This document shows positions 8,087-20,089 of a DNA stretch of 64,000 bases, in pieces (the first letter of the stretch is position 1; every line of letters starts with the position of its first letter). The DNA is from Lineus longissimus (Eukaryota > Nemertea > Pilidiophora > Heteronemertea > Lineidae). A program made the translations under genes and the position numbers. Location: positions 14,574,501-14,638,500 of the forward strand of contig NC_088311.1 of the NCBI RefSeq assembly GCF_910592395.1, in the 5' to 3' direction. Under the pieces are notes generated by a model. The model was given only the letters and a program-made list of their open reading frames with translations. It ran no database searches and had not been told where the DNA came from.

Positions 8087-8216
8087 AGAATATATGTATT
8101 GTGGTGTCTGGTTCTTAGGGGTTTCTAAGCTAATTTGAGACAAAAAGGCCTGTAAGGGCTTTTGTTAAAATAGCTTAGAATTACCTAGATTCCTACCACC
8201 ACAATACATATATTCT
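8087..8216. mobile_element. Foldback/MITE-like hairpin element
   Basis: A perfect 20-bp inverted repeat (8087-8106 and 8197-8216, beginning AGAATATATGTATTG) encloses further inverted pieces, such as ttctaagcta with tagcttagaa and caaaaaggcc with gggcttttg. The whole 130 bp can fold into one long imperfect hairpin. It abuts the start of the BEL/Pao remnant. It has no coding capacity. Confidence 0.5.
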
Positions 8217-8225
8217 GGTACCCAG

Positions 8226-9960
8226 TCGACCGTGGTGGGACAGCCTACATTCGTTCAGCTGGTTCCTGTCTACATCAGTGGTAATAATGGACCTACCATC
8301 GCAACTGTGGCACTACTAGACTCGGGGAGGCGATTTATTTTTTCACACCAGGCTACGCCATTTTGTTTCCCATATTTGGCACACGCGTCAATATTTATTC
8401 ATACGAATGAGGTTATGGGAATCCTCATTTCGTCTCGCATGTCTCAGTGCGTGTAAGCTGAGAGGCAACAGGCGAACGAGGTTGACAGAGATAATCAACA
8501 CTAGGTACCTTGTCTCCAGGTACTTTAGTCAGAGTTCACACTGTATGACCTACCTGGAGCGGTTCTGTTGTTTTAGCGCGCGATTTTAACTTGACTCAGC
8601 AGTTTGTCAGTTTCTTGTTTTTAGCCATTGGAAGGCATCGCTTACTAATTTTTCCTGGAATTTTTCGAAAATGGATCCTGTTCCTTGTAATGTTTTAGTC
8701 TTGGTCTTGGGACATAACTGCCCGTGGTCAAGGGCGTGGCCCGGGCAGAGGGGGGGGGGGGCGTGGTCAAGCGTATCTCAGTAAGGATGTCAATTTCCAT
8801 AAAAACAACATTTAACATTAATTTGGTCCAACAGTAACGTTCTGCGAAGAATACTAGTACGTGTTTTTCTTTAGTTTGTGGACACCCAGTGGCCTCTGTT
8901 TGGCAAAAAAATATGAAAGTTAAACAAACTTTGGAAGTTGCAGAAAAACCGCTAAAAAAACCTCCTTGGGCACAAAATGGCTTTTGCTTTGCTTACCGGT
9001 AGAAGCGTGAAGCGCATTGCACACGCACGCACACTCCATAAAGTTTAAATAAGCCCTAAGATATAACCAGAAAGGAAACAATTACAATTACCATGGTTAA
9101 CGACCTTTAGTGATGACTATTTTCGTAAGCTGCAGAGTAAATCAAATGGATTTTGTGATGGGAGGCCCGCTCGCGAAAGTTCATGCGACGAGGTGCAAAC
9201 GCCCCGTAAAATACCTGGGAACAAGGTGAAGATAAGGAAAGTAACCTTGTCCACCCGCTGCATCAAGCACAGGTATGTCGATCTACGTACATTCTACATG
9301 CAATGACGCTGCGGCATAAATTATGCAAAATATGGGAAACAAAATGGCGTCACCTGGTGTGAAAAAATAAATCACCTAGGGGAGCCAACTGACGGTGATA
9401 CAGAAGTCATTAGCTAAGGAGCTTGGCCTGAAAGGAGTACAGACGAAGCTAGCCATAAGAACAATCACAGTCAACTGAACAGTCATACAGGGTGTCATTT
9501 CGTGTCAGATCACAAGATTCAGCCCAAGCTGAAACTGTTCACATTATGAGTGGCAGAACTGTTGATAAAGACTCCTTTGCTTGTTGGGAGCAGAAGTTAA
9601 ATCCATCTTGGGACCATTGCCGAGGATTGGGCATCCCCAAAGAAATTAACCCCTCGTAGGTCAAGCTATTGATTGGAATAGATTGCCCAGAAGCACACCT
9701 CCAACTTGAAATAAAAAAGGGAGAAGAAGACCATCCGCTCGCTATCCGTACCAATCTTGGATGGGGTCTATTGGGAGCAGACAGATCTAACGTGGACGAA
9801 GCGATTTGGAGGCACACGTGAATTTCATCGAGACAGAAGAGCAACAACTTCATCCTTTACAGCAACAAGTCGAGAAATGTTGGTCAACTGAGTCTTTCGG
9901 GATACAGGCCAGCGTCAACCATCCATCATCTGCTGAAGACAGATTACCATGCAAATATTG
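8226..9960 (+). pseudogene. BEL/Pao retropepsin region, interrupted
   Basis: The aspartic protease motif ALLDSG is encoded up to 8328. Reading continues after the insertion at 9379, with SQLTVIQKSLAKELGLKG in the same phase once the inserted DNA is skipped. Further on, LIGIDCPEAHLQLEIKKGEE and HPLAIRTNLGWGLLGA (about 9670-9780) match the segment between protease and RT in BEL/Pao polyproteins. Frameshifts and stops are frequent, for example the TAG before VKLLIGID. The role when active was to mature the Gag-Pol polyprotein. Confidence 0.7.
8329..9378. mobile_element. TIR DNA element without transposase, inserted in the Pao protease
   Basis: The ends are inverted repeats of about 52 bp. The left is 8329-8380 and the right is about 9326-9377; both read GG(C/T)GATTTATTTTTTCAC inward and share a CCATTTTGTTTCCCATATTT core. 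Removing the element and one copy of the flanking gggga (8324-8328, 9379-9383) restores the protease reading frame across the site. No transposase ORF is present. A G-run lies at about 8750. The superfamily is not assigned. Confidence 0.7.
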
Positions 9961-11898
9961 GAGGAGAAAACCCAGTTAATTGATGGTCATTATCAAGTCT
10001 CGATGTTATGTAGCAATGCCCAAAAGCAGACAAACGGCTCAGAATCGTTATGACACGCTCTTCCGCAAATTCAACAAAGATGCTAACTACAAGAAACTGT
10101 ACACTGATACGTTGAACTCTTACATAGAGAAGGGATATGCTCGAAAGATGGAACCTGCTGAAGTCGTTAAAACTGGACCAAAGACTTGGTATTTGGCGCA
10201 TTTTGGGGTCATGAACGTCAACAAGCCAGGAAAAGTCCGAATAGTTTTTGATACCGCTGCAAAATATCAGAACCAGAGCCTCAACGACAATCTAATGATG
10301 GGCCCAGATCTGTTGAACAGCCTCTTTGGAGTGTTGCAGAGATTTCGGCTTTACGCCGTGACTATATCAGCAGAGTGGATGCCATGTTTTACATGGTGAA
10401 GGTTACTCCAGAAGATAGAGACTCTCTACGCTTTTTATGGAAGGAAGACCCTGACGACCCAGGACCGGCAGATACATATTCCATGACAGTACACATTTAT
10501 GGTGCTACCGATTCCCCTGCATGCGCCAATTATGTCTTGAGGAAAACTGGGGAGGATAATCGAGCAGACTTCAGTAAGCTGATGCGATGAGCAAATACTT
10601 CTTCATGGACCATCTCCATAAGGCATTAGCTGTAGTCTGCCAGACGATAGATTTCGCCAAGGTAATAATCAAGCTGTCAGAGAAAGGAGGTTTCCGGCTG
10701 CACAAATGCGTCTCCAACCACCAGGAAGTCATCGCCGCCATCCCAGAGTCAGAATGAGCAATTCAGCTGATTTATTTCGACAATGAAGAACCGAGGGTTC
10801 AACGCAATATGGGGATAAAGTGGAACATCAAAGAAGACTGCTATATATTCGTGTGTCAGCCCAAGGCACTGATACTAACCAAGAGAGGAGTAGTCAGCCT
10901 AGTCAGCTCCATCTATGACCCAGTAGGACATTTCTCCTTTCACCGTAAGGGCTAATTTCCTAATCCAGGAGTCGTGGAGGATTGGCCTGGGGTAGGATGA
11001 TCCCCTGCCTGATTTCGTCGAGAAAGAATGGGGGAAATGGATATCTGAGCTCTCGGATTTAAACTCATTTAATCTCCAGAGACATCATCTTGGCTTCCAC
11101 CAAGGAACCACAGGGATTGAAATGCATCTTTTCTCGGACGCTTCTGAAAAATGTTTCGGAGCGAGCACTTTTCTTCGTTATGACCTGGAAGGGAAGAAAG
11201 CTGTATCTTCTTTGGCATAAAAGACACACGTTGACCCGCTCAAGGCTGTTTCAATCCCTAGGCTTGAATTACAGGGAGCCATCCTCGCTTTGCGTCTGTC
11301 AAAGACACTCATCCGGAAACTCGACATATGCGAGCTGAAGAGAAAATTCTTGACAGATTCTGCGATAGTACTGCGATACGTGAAGAACACCACCAAACGT
11401 TTTAAGCCATTTGTCGCTAACAGAGTGGCGGAGGTCCTCAGCGAGACTAGCCCCAGTGAGTGGGGTTATGTGCCCACAGACACAAGCCCGGCAGATAACT
11501 GTACCAGAGGGATGAAAGCAGCAGACTTCAAACCAGGCCATGGATGGTACCAGGGGCCAGACATTCTCTGTAAAGATGAAGCGATGCCTGATGATGGAGA
11601 GATTTCCATTCCTGAGATCCCGCCTGATGTCAAAGAGGTGAAAAAACGGGGTGAGATGCCAATGCCTGTCTTCAACACACAAGCAGCAAACGGCGCCGGC
11701 CCAGATTTTAAGACTCCGGATGTGACCGCCTTACTCACGCCTTCAGATTTTGAAACGTGGTATGATCAAGTGAGCAGAACAGCTTGGATCAACAGAGCAG
11801 AACGCAATCCAGTGGCAGACATACCTCGGTACGCAGGACTCGAGAAAATCAACAAGGGGCACCTGACCGTCAAAGAGTACAGAGACGCCGCCATGTGA
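9961..11898 (+). pseudogene. BEL/Pao reverse transcriptase and RNase H-like region
   Basis: RT fingers and palm are seen as WYLAHFGVMNVNKPGKVRIV and SLNDNLMMGPDLLNSLFGVL at 9980-10340, then FYMVKVTPEDRDSLRFLW and TVHIYGATDSPACANYVL at 10375-10560. The catalytic YVDD motif region reads FFMDHL near 10600, so the second aspartate has been replaced by histidine. Later pieces (ILDPVG-like YDPVGHFSF near 10915, and the ORF at 11290-11898) correspond to the connection and RNase H-like region. At least four frameshifts separate the fragments. Confidence 0.7.
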
Positions 11899-11901
11899 TG
11901 G

Positions 11902-13190
11902 GTGCGTAAAGCCCAGCTGGAGAAATTTCTGGATAAATTGGAACGTCTAAGAGAGGGACAGACCATCACTAGCAAAAGCAACATTGTCCAGCTATCTCCA
12001 TACTTTGACGAGGAGCAGCGATGTCTCAGACTCGAGGGTAGACTGCGGGAGGCCAAGATCCCAGAGGAAGCCAAACACCAGATAATTTTGCCAGGAGACC
12101 ACATAGTATCACGCCTAATAGCTGCTGATATCCACTCCATGAGGCTGCACTGCGGCATCGAACATCTCATTGCCGGGCTTCGCCAAAATTATTGGCCTAC
12201 AAAGGTGAGAAACATGGCTAGGAGAGTCATTGCTGGATGTCTCCTTTGCCATCGTCAATGCGTTTAACCATCCGTGCCCAGGATGGCCAATTTACCGACC
12301 TGTCGATTAGCAGCAATAGCCGGACCATTTGCTCACACCGGCGTCGATTATTCAGGTCCCGTGAAGGTCAAGGTCAGGAGAGCCCAGCTGAAACGACGGG
12401 GATGTCTTTTCACATGCATGAGCACCCGAGCGGTACATCTCGAGCTGGCGGACTCGCTCGAGACTGACAATTTTTTGCTATGTACGCCGCTTCATCGGGA
12501 GGAGAGGAACTTTGACTTGTTCGTACAGCGATAACGGCAGCAATTTCCGTGGCTCAGACACAGAACTTCAGGAGAGTCCACAACAACTAGATCATGCCAA
12601 GATTCAAGATCACTTGACACCAAGAGGGATCGAATGGCGATTTAACCCCCTTGTTGCGCCTCTTTGGGGAGGCGCGTGGGAGCGTCTGGTTAAATTAGTG
12701 AAGGCTGCCCTGAACGTCAAATTGAGAACGATGCTAGTCTCTGATTCTGTATTGAGGACAGCCTTGTGCGAGGTAGAGGCAGTGCTGAACAGTAGGCCTT
12801 TGACCCACAACAGCGCGGACCCGTCGGATCTTACAGCATTGACGCCTAATCACTTCTTGCCGGGCCATACAAGCTCATGTTTAACTCCAGGAACGTTCCA
12901 AGTTCGCGAGATAGACAACAGGCGTCGTTGGCGACTGTGTCAGGTGGTAGCTGACAGAGTACACAGGCGCTGGCTTCAGGAGTATCTTCCTAAGTTGACC
13001 GTCAGAGGAAAGTGAAGAGAAGATAATCACCGTGCTATTGCAGAGGGGGACCTGGTCCTCATAGTTGATGAGGAATTGTCACGCGGACACTGGCAGTTAG
13101 CCCGCGTGGTGGAAACTTTCCCTGGAGATGATGGGAGACACGCGTTGTAAAAGTCAAGACCTCGAGAAACACTTTGGTCCGGCTGGTATC
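11902..13190 (+). pseudogene. BEL/Pao integrase and DUF5641-like C-terminus
   Basis: The segment begins with the zinc-binding region (HSMRLHCGIEHLIAGLRQNY, then CLLCHRQC) at about 12130-12260. The catalytic core follows: [13 protein letters not shown] (first Asp), a frameshifted SDNGSNFRG (second Asp, about 12520) and WGGAWERLVKLVKAAL (Glu, about 12670). After a stop at 13013-13015, the text [20 protein letters not shown] and VKTSRNTLVRLVSK matches the C-terminal domain that follows integrase in BEL/Pao. Three or more frame changes make it inactive. Confidence 0.75.
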
Positions 13191-15715
13191 CAAAGCGCAC
13201 TTTTGGGGGAAAACTATGCCGCTTTGGAGGAGAAGTTCACCATCTTAAGGGATAGCCAAGCCAAAGAGAAATACTTGTCATCTAACGATAACGACTCGAG
13301 GGAGAAGGATTTGGCCGAGTAGAACAGTCAACGTCTTCGTTCGCCTCGGAAAGAAATTTTGGACACTCTACTCACGTTTTGGATTATGTGATCGCTTTGG
13401 CGCACTAGTTTCAAATTTTTTGATGTGCTGGTAATCCTTCACCAATCAAATTTAACCCTTGTGTTTTCTGAAGCTTTTCCTTCCTTCTCTAGCGCTGCCT
13501 TTAAAAATTCTTATTTCAGGGCTCTACTTTCCCTGACCTGAGACAATGGTTTATTGGGTTTTTCACTACTGGTAATGCTGAGAATTTCCTACACTTTTAT
13601 AGTTAATTAGTAAAGCAGGGAAATTCCTACACCTTCTATGACTATCCACTTTTGGTTCAGTCATTCCTTTATTTCCTGTCTTTCAAGGCATTTTCAAAAG
13701 TGCTTGGTTTTCGGTGGTGAATTTTGCTCTTTAGGTCTTTTGTCTCAGGCTGGGTTTGGTTTATGCCTTTCCTACTCTAATTTTTTAAATATTTCCTTAT
13801 GGTCTTCGCGGCAGAGTGGTACGGCTTCGGGAAATACTTTTCGAGATATTTCTTGGATCACTTTCAGGACAAATTCACATTTAGGATGCTTGAGCAAGTG
13901 TGTGCTTATCTGCTCTTGACTGTTTTCTGCTTCTCTGGGAATTTTGTGTCTGGTTTTACTGCAGTTTTTCTGGGGTTCATATGTTTTTTGCTAATCGTTT
14001 CCGCTACAGTTTACAATTCAAATTAAAAATTACTACTTTACAATTTACAAAAAACAAAACAAAACATGAAATTAGTTTTTAATTGTTCTCCCAGGTTGTC
14101 TTTGTTTGCAGTTTCTGTCTTGTTCGTGACTGACATGGACTATGGAGAGACTGCCATTGAGAGACTGCCTGTGTTATTCGTCGGAAAGCTCTCATCATAG
14201 CTAGAGTTTCTCTATATTAAGTTACTTCATTCTGGGTTTCTTGTGCTCCTTTAGCGGGCAAGAGTTCTACATGTATATCAGAATACATGTTTTAAGTTAT
14301 AGCCCTTATCTTTGATCTCTTGTCTGCTTTTGGAGTACTGGGGACTCCTTTGTGAATATGTTAGTTTTTCAGGTTTTTTTCAATGGTGCACCTTCCTTTT
14401 ATGGAGCAGCCCTGGGCTCTCCATGGGGGGAGGGGAGGGGGGGGGGAGTATGTCGGCGCTTTCGTCTTCAGTTTATATTTGCCACCAAAAATAGTCGGCC
14501 TAACTTCCTACGTTACTTTCTCAGTTCGAGGCTCCTGGCTTTTGACATTTATCACCATTTTGGGTGTACTTGTTTTTCTGTGCCTCTGCAGAAAAACTCC
14601 CCCTTTACCCTTTATACTACCGCTAACATTACTATGTGTCGCCTTTTCTTATTCGTAAATGTCCCAGTTACCCGGCACGATTTTATGTGAGTATTCTAGC
14701 TCAGTGGTTTTACAACATTTGACCTTGGCTTAACTCGGCTCCGCTTGTTCACATCTTGCCGGAGGCCAGTTTTTTTGTTTTTTTTTTGTGGTCATTGGGT
14801 CCCCCTCCCGGCTTCGGTGTCTTGCTCTAAGAAGTTGACGTTGTTTTTGCCTTCTAACACTCCACCATTACGCTGGTCGATGTGTTTGCCCTCATATATA
14901 ACCTTCAATCCTATCTAGACTGCACTGTTGTAATTTGCTAGAGTGTCCGAATACGGATCAGTACTTCACACTTTGTGTTATTTTACCGTCCGACAATCGG
15001 ACGCACTGTACATTGGAGTTGTACCGGTTTCTGGATAGATAGTGTCACATGAGAACGACTATTTTTTCTTAACTCATTCGTGTATAAACATGCTTGGGCC
15101 TTTCAGTGATAGTTTTAATCTTTCTTGCTGGAGTGTGGTGAACTGTTTAACTTCTCCCTTTTGCAGATTTGCAAAGGTTTCATTACTATTTTGTGGATAT
15201 TTCCTGGGAAATATCACTCCATCATTCCTGGTAATTTTACCTCTATTTCTGACAATTATCATGTCTTTCTTGGGAACTCTCTAGCTCCACTGATTTCTTT
15301 CACCATAGGTTGCATGCATTTTACAGTGGTTATACTACTTTATATTTAGTTTCGGTGCAACTTGTAGCCTTTCAGTTAAACGGAAAACCAAGATCGACAG
15401 CCAAGAATGCAGATAGGAGTGTAATAACTGAAGGCGTTACAGCTACCCGGCCTAGCATAGCCATGGTCCTTCAATAATCGAAACTGAACTACAACTTCTT
15501 CTTCAAACGCCGTATTTATTCGTTCAACACTCTAGGAAAACTGTTTTGTTTTCTTTGGACATTGGACATTCTTATTTCTAAATGAACGTTGAAAAAATAC
15601 AAACTTGTGTTTTCGAAGTAAAAATCATCGTTCGATCGACAGAAATCGGGCACAGCGACCTACCAATAGAACTTCGAGTTTCAGGGCCCGGTAGCTCAAT
15701 CGGCGTTGTGGATCT
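13191..15715. other. No gene recognised
   Basis: The 2.5 kb after the BEL/Pao remnant holds only short ORFs without recognisable domains, T-rich runs and a G-rich patch at 14427-14450. It may include the retrotransposon's 3' untranslated region and LTR, but I saw no second LTR copy to prove it. Confidence 0.4.
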
Positions 15716-15931
15716 GGGCCCGTATTCATATAACTCCCTAAGTGAAATAAATGTAGGTTGGGTACCTATTTCGACGCCTAAGTGGGGTACCTATCATAAG
15801 GTCAAATTCATAAAACATCTTAGCGTTGGCAGGGTGCCTATATATCCCCCTAGATATAGGACACCTCTCGAGGTGGTATAAACTTAGGTAAAGGAGGAAA
15901 TAAATGTTAGTTGTGTGCCATACAGTGTAAA

Positions 15932-16965
15932 ATGGCAGTGCTAATGATAGGAGCGCAGATTGAAATACAGAGAAGGAGAGATTTTCGACGCGAGAGAATA
16001 TTTCGTGACCGACTTCACCCTCTAGATGTGTACAATGATAATGAGCTGTACGAGCGATATAGGCTTGATCGTCCAACGATTTTAGAAGTTACGGATCTCA
16101 TTCAAGAAGATATTGAAAGTGCAACCTTACGGAATCATGCAATTCATCCAGTTTTGAAACTCTTAGTAGCGCTTCGTTTTTATTCGTGTGGAACATTTCA
16201 GAAAGTATGTGGGGACACTGTGAACATTTCACAGCTATCTGTTTCTCGCATTGTGTCTCAAGTGTCTTCGGCATTAGTACATTTGATGCCAAGGATAATC
16301 CGATTCCCTTCTCGAGAAAATACTCCCAATGCCATTGCAGATTTCCATGAAATTGCTGATTTCCCAGGCGTGATTGTCGCGGTCGATGGAACACACATTT
16401 GGATTGCTACGCCTTCAGACCACGAGGTACGATTCGTTAATCGAAAATATTACCACTCGATTAATACTCAAGTTACCATGGATGCACGGTGTAAGCTCAA
16501 TAATGTCGTTGTAAAATGACCTGGCAGTACCCACGATGCTGTCATCCTGCGCGAAAGCGAAGTTCCACTACATATGCAACAAAGAATACAAGATGAAGTT
16601 CTATTGGGCGACAGTGGCTACCCACAAAAACCTTGGCTAATGACACCTTTCCTGCATCCACAAGGTGATGGACAACGTCATTACAACGTGGCGCATAAGA
16701 GAAGCCGTAATGTAGTTGAAAGGGGCATAGGGCAATGGAAACGGCGATTTCACTGCTTGCACCTTGAGATACGGATGAAGCCTCAAAAGGCATGCAAAGT
16801 TATTGCAGCCTGTGCTGTTCTGCATAACATTGCAAAAATAATGGCCTACCTGATTTTGAGGATGAACCTGATGTAATTCAGCCCCAAACAGATGATGACA
16901 TTGTTAATGATGCAGATGGTGGTGGTGCCGTCCGAGATTATATTGTCGAGATGCATTTCCAGTAA
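15932..16965 (+). pseudogene. PIF/Harbinger (HARBI1-like) transposase with one stop and one frameshift
   Basis: The DDE transposase of Harbinger elements cuts and pastes the transposon together with its Myb-like partner. The catalytic residues are visible: Asp in VAVDGTHIWIA (about 16380), Asp in LLGDSGYPQKPW (about 16610) and Glu in VVERGIGQWKRRF (about 16715). The N-terminal helix-turn-helix-like part contains LRFYSCGTFQKVCGD. An in-frame TGA at 16517-16519 replaces what is normally a Trp codon before PGSTHDA. A one-base frameshift in an A-run near 16838 throws the acidic C-terminus (PDFEDEPD, GGGAVRDYIVE) into another frame, ending at 16965. The proposed start is the ATG at 15932; an upstream ATG at 15911 is also open. 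Confidence 0.85.
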
Positions 16966-17284
16966 ATGTAAGTAGATGTAGCCCTATCAACAACATCAAA
17001 ATGTATGATGGTATGACAAGAAGGTACCACTCGGGCAAATGGGGCTTAAAAGCACCAAATAAATGACGAGACTACATATTTTCAGGAATAGTTAGGATAT
17101 TTATTCAAAAATAATTTTCATAACAATATTGTAATAGATCAATTCAGTAGGAAGTAAATCGTTATTTCAAACTCACGGTAAATTATGATATCATAATGCA
17201 GGGTAGAAAATGAAACCATCGGGATTTTCATGAACATAATGATACTTGCTGTTACTCAGTTTGTTGTACAGTAACCTATTTATC

Positions 17285-18476
17285 TTACATGTTCATGTAT
17301 CTCGGTGGTGGATATGTTGGCCATGTTGCCATGCGGCCAACATTTTCACTCTGGTCTGTTTCAAGTTCAAAACCATGACCATTCTTTTTCCTGTTTAAGA
17401 TTTCAATTTCCAGAGCTAGTTTTTGTTTCTCAAGCTTTAATTTCTCTATTTCAAGTGTAGCTCTTTCCTTCTCTAGAACTAATAGCTCCTTCTGCAAAAC
17501 AAGTAGGTCAGCGTCACCATCTGCAACTCTCTTTCTCTTTCTGTTATTTTCAGATACGTTGCTACACTGGGCAGATTTGTAGCTTGGGCCAGGTATTTCG
17601 TCGTCGGGTGATTCTATTGCGGTGCCAAGGTCTGCTATGTCTGGAGCCGGGCTCGTGGGAGTTGTGGAGCGACTGAATGATAAACAAATATTACACCATG
17701 AACTGTCCATAAATGCATTTTCTAAGAAAATTTTTATTTAATTTGATTATTTCAGATTTTTTATTTTGTTTTATTTTTAATTTTGTTCACTTTTTTATAT
17801 ATTACTTGCAACTTCCTTTTTCTGGGGTTGGTACTTTCCCCATTCCTGTAGAAGGATTTATACTGTCTATGCCACCCTCAATTCCATATAAAGAAGGATC
17901 GTCTTCCCCGAGCAGGCTGTAAATCTTCTTTGAGATAATTGACGGTTCGTTTGGCGGTGGTCCTCCTCCTACAAGAAGTGATGAAACAAATATCTTCAAG
18001 TATAATTAGTTGTTTCTTATTTTTTGCATCAGTCAAGAAAGGGTTAACTGTAAATTGCACACGTGATAAAGCAAAAAAATGTGCGAAATGTTTACATTAG
18101 ACAATATGTAAACAAATTATATATATGTACTTCTTAAAGGTAGATGACCTAAAAATGAATCAAATATAGAAGAATTGTACAAACCTGTCTTTTGGCTTTC
18201 CTTTCTATGTTTTCTGTACTCATCCTTCATAGCACTGGTGAGATGTTGCCATTTCTTTTGGATCTCTGCAACCGTTCGATGCACCAACGTGTTTCGGCTG
18301 TTGAGTGCGCCAGCAATCCTTTGCCATGCCTCATGCTTTTTTCGTGATGTCACATTAGTTGAGAATTTAGCACTAAGTACCACCTTCTCATGTTCGTAAG
18401 CCTCAATAAGTCTTATTTTTTCCGTCTCACTGAAATTTGGTTTTCTCTTCTTCCCGTTATCCTTTCCTTCAGCCAT
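17285..18476 (-). CDS. Harbinger Myb/SANT-like DNA-binding protein, three exons
   Basis: This is the accessory protein that helps Harbinger transposase reach the nucleus and the transposon ends. I predict exons 18476-18184, 17968-17806 and 17672-17285. The donor sites read ACAG/GTTTGT and GCAA/GTAATA; the acceptors read CTTGTAG/GAGG and CATTCAG/TCGC. The phases fit, giving one uninterrupted frame. Exon 1 holds the trihelix/Myb-like domain (FSETEKIRLIEAYEHEK, then TSRKKHEAWQRIAGALN and EIQKKWQHLTSAMKDEY). Exon 2 is Pro/Gly-rich. Exon 3 encodes a nuclear-signal-like NRKRKRV and a long leucine/glutamate/lysine coiled coil. The ATG at 18476 (MAEGKDNGKKRK) is preferred over one 48 bases upstream. 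Unlike the transposase, it shows no lesion. Confidence 0.8.
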
Positions 18477-18766
18477 ATTTCTCAGAAGGTATCGACTACC
18501 AATACGCCTAAGCACATGGAGCAAGACAGTTTACACTGTACACTTAAGTATGATGCAAGCTCAAAATGTATGAAAACCATGTAATTTTGATTACATAAAA
18601 GGAATAAGGCCATAGCAACGCATTACGTGGTGTACCTACCAGCATAGGTGGACTGCCAAGTTAGGTGGGACCTTTTATGAATATAATTTTAGGCAGACCA
18701 CCTCCATAGGTAGGGTACCTAGAACTTAGGTGCACCTATGTTAGGAAGTTATATGAATACCGGGCC

Positions 18767-19600
18767 TGGATTCTCAATCAGCAGCACCTCCGGAACGGAG
18801 TATTAGACTGATGGGTTGATTTGCGTTATAGCGGCGCTGTTATTGGAGTGTTCTAGTCTTAAGGAAGGCTTTAAATGAGTCTATTTTTACTACCTCGACT
18901 AAGTTCTGATGTAAATTGTTACACGTCGAAATCGTTCTAGGGACACACGCAAAGTCCTGATTACTTTATATTTTCTAGTACATGTATTTGTGTGTCGTGT
19001 TGCTACCGTCCCCTTGAATAAGTCCACGGCTTCCTCCGGCACGGCAAGCACCCCCTTAGCAATCTGGTATACCAGGCATAGTCGCTGGTCTTCCTTGCGG
19101 TCCTGAGGGATCTCCATTCCATCTCAACCAGTAGGGCAGTTACACTCTGGGTCCTCGCAAATATGTTTGTTGCAAATTGCGCTGCACGGCGTTGTATCTT
19201 CTTTCCACGTCCTTTTTCAACTGAGGATTCCAGATCGCCGCTCCATATTCGAGGTTGGGTCTGACCATCGCAAAGTAGGCCAGTTGTTTTACCTCAAAGG
19301 GTGATCCCCTTAGGTTCCTTCGTACAAATCAAAGTACACTTTTGTTTTTTTTTTGGTTTTCTCGTTTATGTGAGAGGTCCATGATAGATCGTGTCTTAAA
19401 GTTACTCGAAGATATTTCACGGAGCTGACTTCTTGTAGAACTTGGCCTGAAAGTGTGTAGAAGTATGACAACGGTTGTTTCTTGAGTAAAAGGAAAGATG
19501 ATGTACGACAATAAACGACTTTTTTAATAACAGGCCTAGAAAACATTCGTTTTCTGGCGAAATTTAAGAAAAAGCCCATTTCTAGTCTTACCACTGTTTT
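18767..19600 (-). pseudogene. 5'-truncated LINE fragment (end of RT ORF)
   Basis: On the minus strand, the text SVKYLRVTLRHDLSWTSHIN (about 19440-19380) matches the region after the RT palm in CR1/Jockey-group LINEs (normally YLGVTL.. DLSW..HI). A frameshift near 19310 leads to LAYFAMVRPNLEYGAAIWNP, the standard LVRP.LEY...W motif, then to the C-terminal part with TNTCTRKYKVIRT near 19000. Everything 5' of this is missing and several stops are present, so it is a dead fragment. The left boundary is uncertain. Confidence 0.65.
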
Positions 19601-20089
19601 CTTTTATTAGGAATTAGCTTATGTTATTAGTAGTGGTATCAAATACTAAACAAGTTGTCTAACACTTAATAAATGATTTATTATCCTATAGCAACACAAC
19701 GTAAGGATATTTTTACATATGACTTCTGACGTCTTTAACTTTATGTTTATGTTACCCATAATAGTTTTTTTCACTGTACAATATTATAACATAACTCCTG
19801 GGTTATTAAGTTTAAAAAACAAAAAGAAATATCTAAGACTGATGAAAAACCCACTATCGTTTTACCAGAATCAATGGCTGTATGGTTTGCACAACTGGTT
19901 ATGGGATTTCAATTAAAGACCTTTTAAACCATAGTGATACAATGATAAGGTCATTTTGCAGATTTCATGTTTACTATCAAATACGTAAAATCATGAAAAA
20001 CCTAGAGATCCCCATTCTTGGTTAAAGCAATTTCAATGAAACTAAGAATAACATAAATAAGAAAAACTAGGAGAGTTAAGTGTGTTTCG
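19601..20089. other. No gene recognised
   Basis: AT-rich sequence with short ORFs only. I see no repeat ends here. Confidence 0.4.

Larger units (their letters stand above)
8226..13190 (+). mobile_element. Decayed BEL/Pao retrotransposon (gag and LTRs not seen)
   Basis: A 5 kb stretch carries, in order, retropepsin, RT, RNase H-like, integrase and DUF5641-like segments of a BEL/Pao polyprotein, in shifting frames with many stops. The gag part is missing at the left and I could not find LTRs. A TIR element at 8329-9378 splits the protease. It is clearly inactive and older than the gypsy element at 28.9 kb. Confidence 0.8.
15716..18766. mobile_element. PIF/Harbinger DNA transposon with both genes
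   Basis: Near-identical terminal inverted repeats of about 27 bp lie at the two ends (GGGCCCGTATTCATATAAC at 15716 and its reverse complement ending near 18766). The sequence ctgg flanks both sides and may be the target duplication. Inside lie a Harbinger transposase pseudogene (plus strand) and a Myb/SANT-like gene (minus strand), the standard two-gene set. The length is about 3.05 kb. Confidence 0.85.

Noticed and set aside
11178-11738. Minus-strand ORFs of 72-127 codons over the Pao remnant
   Set aside because: They are shadows of the plus-strand RT/RNase H coding sequence.
14427-14450. G-rich runs (also near 8750) as possible quadruplex sites
   Set aside because: Nearly pure G runs in low-complexity sequence with no link to a gene or element end.
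15682-15715. A-box-like ggtagctcaatcggc suggesting a tRNA or tRNA-derived SINE cut by the Harbinger element
   Set aside because: No convincing B box follows after joining the flanks (15715 to 18767), and no cloverleaf can be drawn.
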